From: Hyphomicrobiales bacterium
GTDB taxonomy: Bacteria > Pseudomonadota > Alphaproteobacteria > Rhizobiales > Afifellaceae
Assembly (NCBI GenBank): GCA_013812985.1
Contig: JACCSN010000151.1
Span: 1 to 5,952, forward strand
DNA: 5,952 nucleotides
Reading direction: 5' to 3'
Part shown: one piece after another, positions 4,703 through 5,952 of the stretch
How the letters are laid out: each line of letters opens with the position of its first letter
How positions within the stretch are numbered: the first letter of the stretch is position 1
The notes under the pieces: generated by a model
Database searches by the model: none
What the model saw: only the letters and a program-made list of their open reading frames with translations
Told to the model about the DNA's origin: nothing
Program-made: the position numbers and the translations under genes

Positions 4703-5952
4703 TTGGACGCATCTGAAGTGAGCCGGGCGCGCGGCGCGGAAAGCCCCATCGATGAGGAGCGGCTGAAGGCCGAACTCGACGCGATCGCCGCCGAGCACGG
4801 CGCCGCGTCGCCCAAGGCGCGCCGGGCGGTTCTGGACCTCTTCAAGGAGGTGCTCGCGAATGGCCGCGGGCTGATCCGCGCCCGACTGGAAGCGGACCGC
4901 CAAGGGCGACACTGCGCCGAGCGCCTCTCGGCCTTGGCGGACACGATCATCCGCGCACTTTTCGATCTAGCCTCCGGGCGGGTCTTCCCGGCGAGCAATC
5001 CGTCGGCCGCCGAGCGGCTGGCGCTCGTCGCCGTCGGAGGTTACGGGCGCGGCGCGTTGGCGCCGCATTCCGATATCGACCTCCTCTTCCTGTTTCCCTA
5101 CAAGCAGACCGCCTGGTCGGAGAGCGTGACGGAATACATCCTCTACATGCTCTGGGATTTGGGCTTGAAAGTCGGCCACGCGACCCGGACGGTATCGGAG
5201 ACCCTGAAGGCGGCGCGGGACGACATGACCGTCAGGACGGCGCTCCTGGAAGCAAGGCTCGTCTGCGGCGAAGCAGCCCTGCTGCGGGATCTTCAGGCCC
5301 GCTTCGACAAGGAGGTGGTCGCCGGCACCTCGCGCGAATTCATCGCCGCCAAGCTGGCCGAGCGCGATGCGCGGCACGCCCGCGTGGGAACTTCGCGCTA
5401 CATGGTCGAGCCGCAGGTCAAGGAAGGCAAAGGCGGCCAGCGCGACCTGCAGACGTTGTTCTGGATCGCCAAACATTCTTTCCGGGTGGGCTCCGACGAG
5501 GCCCTGATCGACGCCGGGCTTCTCAGCCGGGAGGAATACCGGCTCTTCCGCCGCTGCGACGATTTCTTGTGGGCGGTGCGCTGCCACCTGCATTTTCTGG
5601 CGGGACGGGCGGAGGAGCGCATCTCCTTCGACGTCCAGCCCGAGCTTGCCCGCCGGCTCGGCTACCAGAAACACCCGGGACTGGAGGCGGCCGAGCGCTT
5701 CATGAAGCATTATTTCCTGGGGGCCAGGGACGTCGGCAACCTGACCCGGATCGTCTGCGCGGAGCTGGAAGACCGGGAGGCCAAGAATGCGCCGCGCCTG
5801 AACCGGCTGCTGCGCGGCTTCGGGGCGCGTCCCCGCAAGCTGAAAGATTCAAGCGACTTCGTGGTGGAGAACGGGCGCATCAACATCGCCGACAAGGCGG
5901 TGTTCGAGCGCGACCCCGTGAACCTCATCCGCATCTTCCATGAGGCTGGCCG
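4703..5952 (+). CDS. glnD: Bifunctional [protein-PII] uridylyltransferase/uridylyl-removing enzyme (5' part)
   Basis: 416 codons are visible of a protein normally about 900-950 aa. GlnD senses glutamine and uridylylates or de-uridylylates PII proteins (GlnB/GlnK) in the cytoplasm, setting nitrogen-assimilation control. The nucleotidyltransferase domain shows GGYGRGALAPHSDIDLLFL, with G112-G113 and catalytic D124 and D126 (DID). Further signatures are PYKQTAWSE, LWDLGLKVGHATR, RYMVEPQVKEGKGGQRDLQ (residues 232-250), the helical RRCDDFLWAVRCHLHFLAGRAEERISFD, and ERFMKHYF. The HD domain and the two C-terminal ACT domains lie beyond the right edge. The start is uncertain: the frame is open from 4625. 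TTG 4703 is preferred here, but GGAG is only 2 nt upstream; GTG 4676 and GTG 4718 are alternatives with equally poor sites. The homology-defined part begins about residue 18. In many relatives mutS lies upstream of glnD; here it is a repeat-rich gap and the secreted-protein gene. Confidence 0.93.
   Translation, partial: MDASEVSRARGAESPIDEERLKAELDAIAAEHGAASPKARRAVLDLFKEVLANGRGLIRARLEADRQGRHCAERLSALADTIIRALFDLASGRVFPASNPSAAERLALVAVGGYGRGALAPHSDIDLLFLFPYKQTAWSESVTEYILYMLWDLGLKVGHATRTVSETLKAARDDMTVRTALLEARLVCGEAALLRDLQARFDKEVVAGTSREFIAAKLAERDARHARVGTSRYMVEPQVKEGKGGQRDLQTLFWIAKHSFRVGSDEALIDAGLLSREEYRLFRRCDDFLWAVRCHLHFLAGRAEERISFDVQPELARRLGYQKHPGLEAAERFMKHYFLGARDVGNLTRIVCAELEDREAKNAPRLNRLLRGFGARPRKLKDSSDFVVENGRINIADKAVFERDPVNLIRIFHEAG

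Noticed and set aside
4967..5710. Minus-strand open frame of 247 aa
   Set aside because: Antisense shadow of glnD, whose frame carries unmistakable conserved motifs.

Overview
The window looks like a chromosomal segment from a high-GC alphaproteobacterium, most likely Hyphomicrobiales (Rhizobiales). The evidence is the close resemblance of the right-hand gene to rhizobial GlnD, candidate sigma-EcfG (general stress response) promoters, and a palindromic intergenic element of the mosaic type common in that order. No phage, transposase, CRISPR, tRNA or rRNA signal was seen.

Layout. (1) 1-1415, minus: the N-terminal 471 codons of a long helical/coiled-coil protein whose C-terminal part resembles DUF6384. 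It starts at a TTG with a strong Shine-Dalgarno and runs off the left edge. (2) 1416-1600: a short gap with a 10-bp inverted repeat (candidate terminator of the next operon) and an exact GGAAC-N16-CGTT sigma-EcfG promoter match driving gene 1. (3) 1601-3382, minus: a two-gene operon, read right to left. It has a medium-chain zinc-dependent alcohol/formaldehyde dehydrogenase-like enzyme (390 aa) and then, 12 nt later, a 198-aa membrane-associated protein of the type usually labelled 'cyclase dehydrase'. (4) 3383-3618: a divergent intergenic region with one good and one weak EcfG-like promoter pointing at the dehydrogenase. (5) 3619-4095, plus: an orphan secreted protein (signal peptide, two cysteines) of visibly lower GC. 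(6) 4096-4702: about 600 bp without a gene, filled with inverted and direct repeats, including a 181-bp compound palindrome. (7) 4703-5952, plus: the 5' two-fifths or so of glnD, the bifunctional PII uridylyltransferase/uridylyl-removing enzyme, cut by the right edge.

How the parts fit. The main inference is that the two minus-strand transcription units share GGAAC-type promoters. They would then be induced together by the PhyR-NepR-EcfG general stress response: a dehydrogenase for reactive aldehydes/alcohols, a small membrane partner, and an uncharacterised coiled-coil DUF6384 protein. glnD is a housekeeping nitrogen-control gene, separated from this block by the low-GC secreted-protein gene and the repeats. 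I see no clear sign of a wholly new multi-gene system. The uncharacterised DUF6384-type protein with its exact stress-promoter match is the most interesting item.
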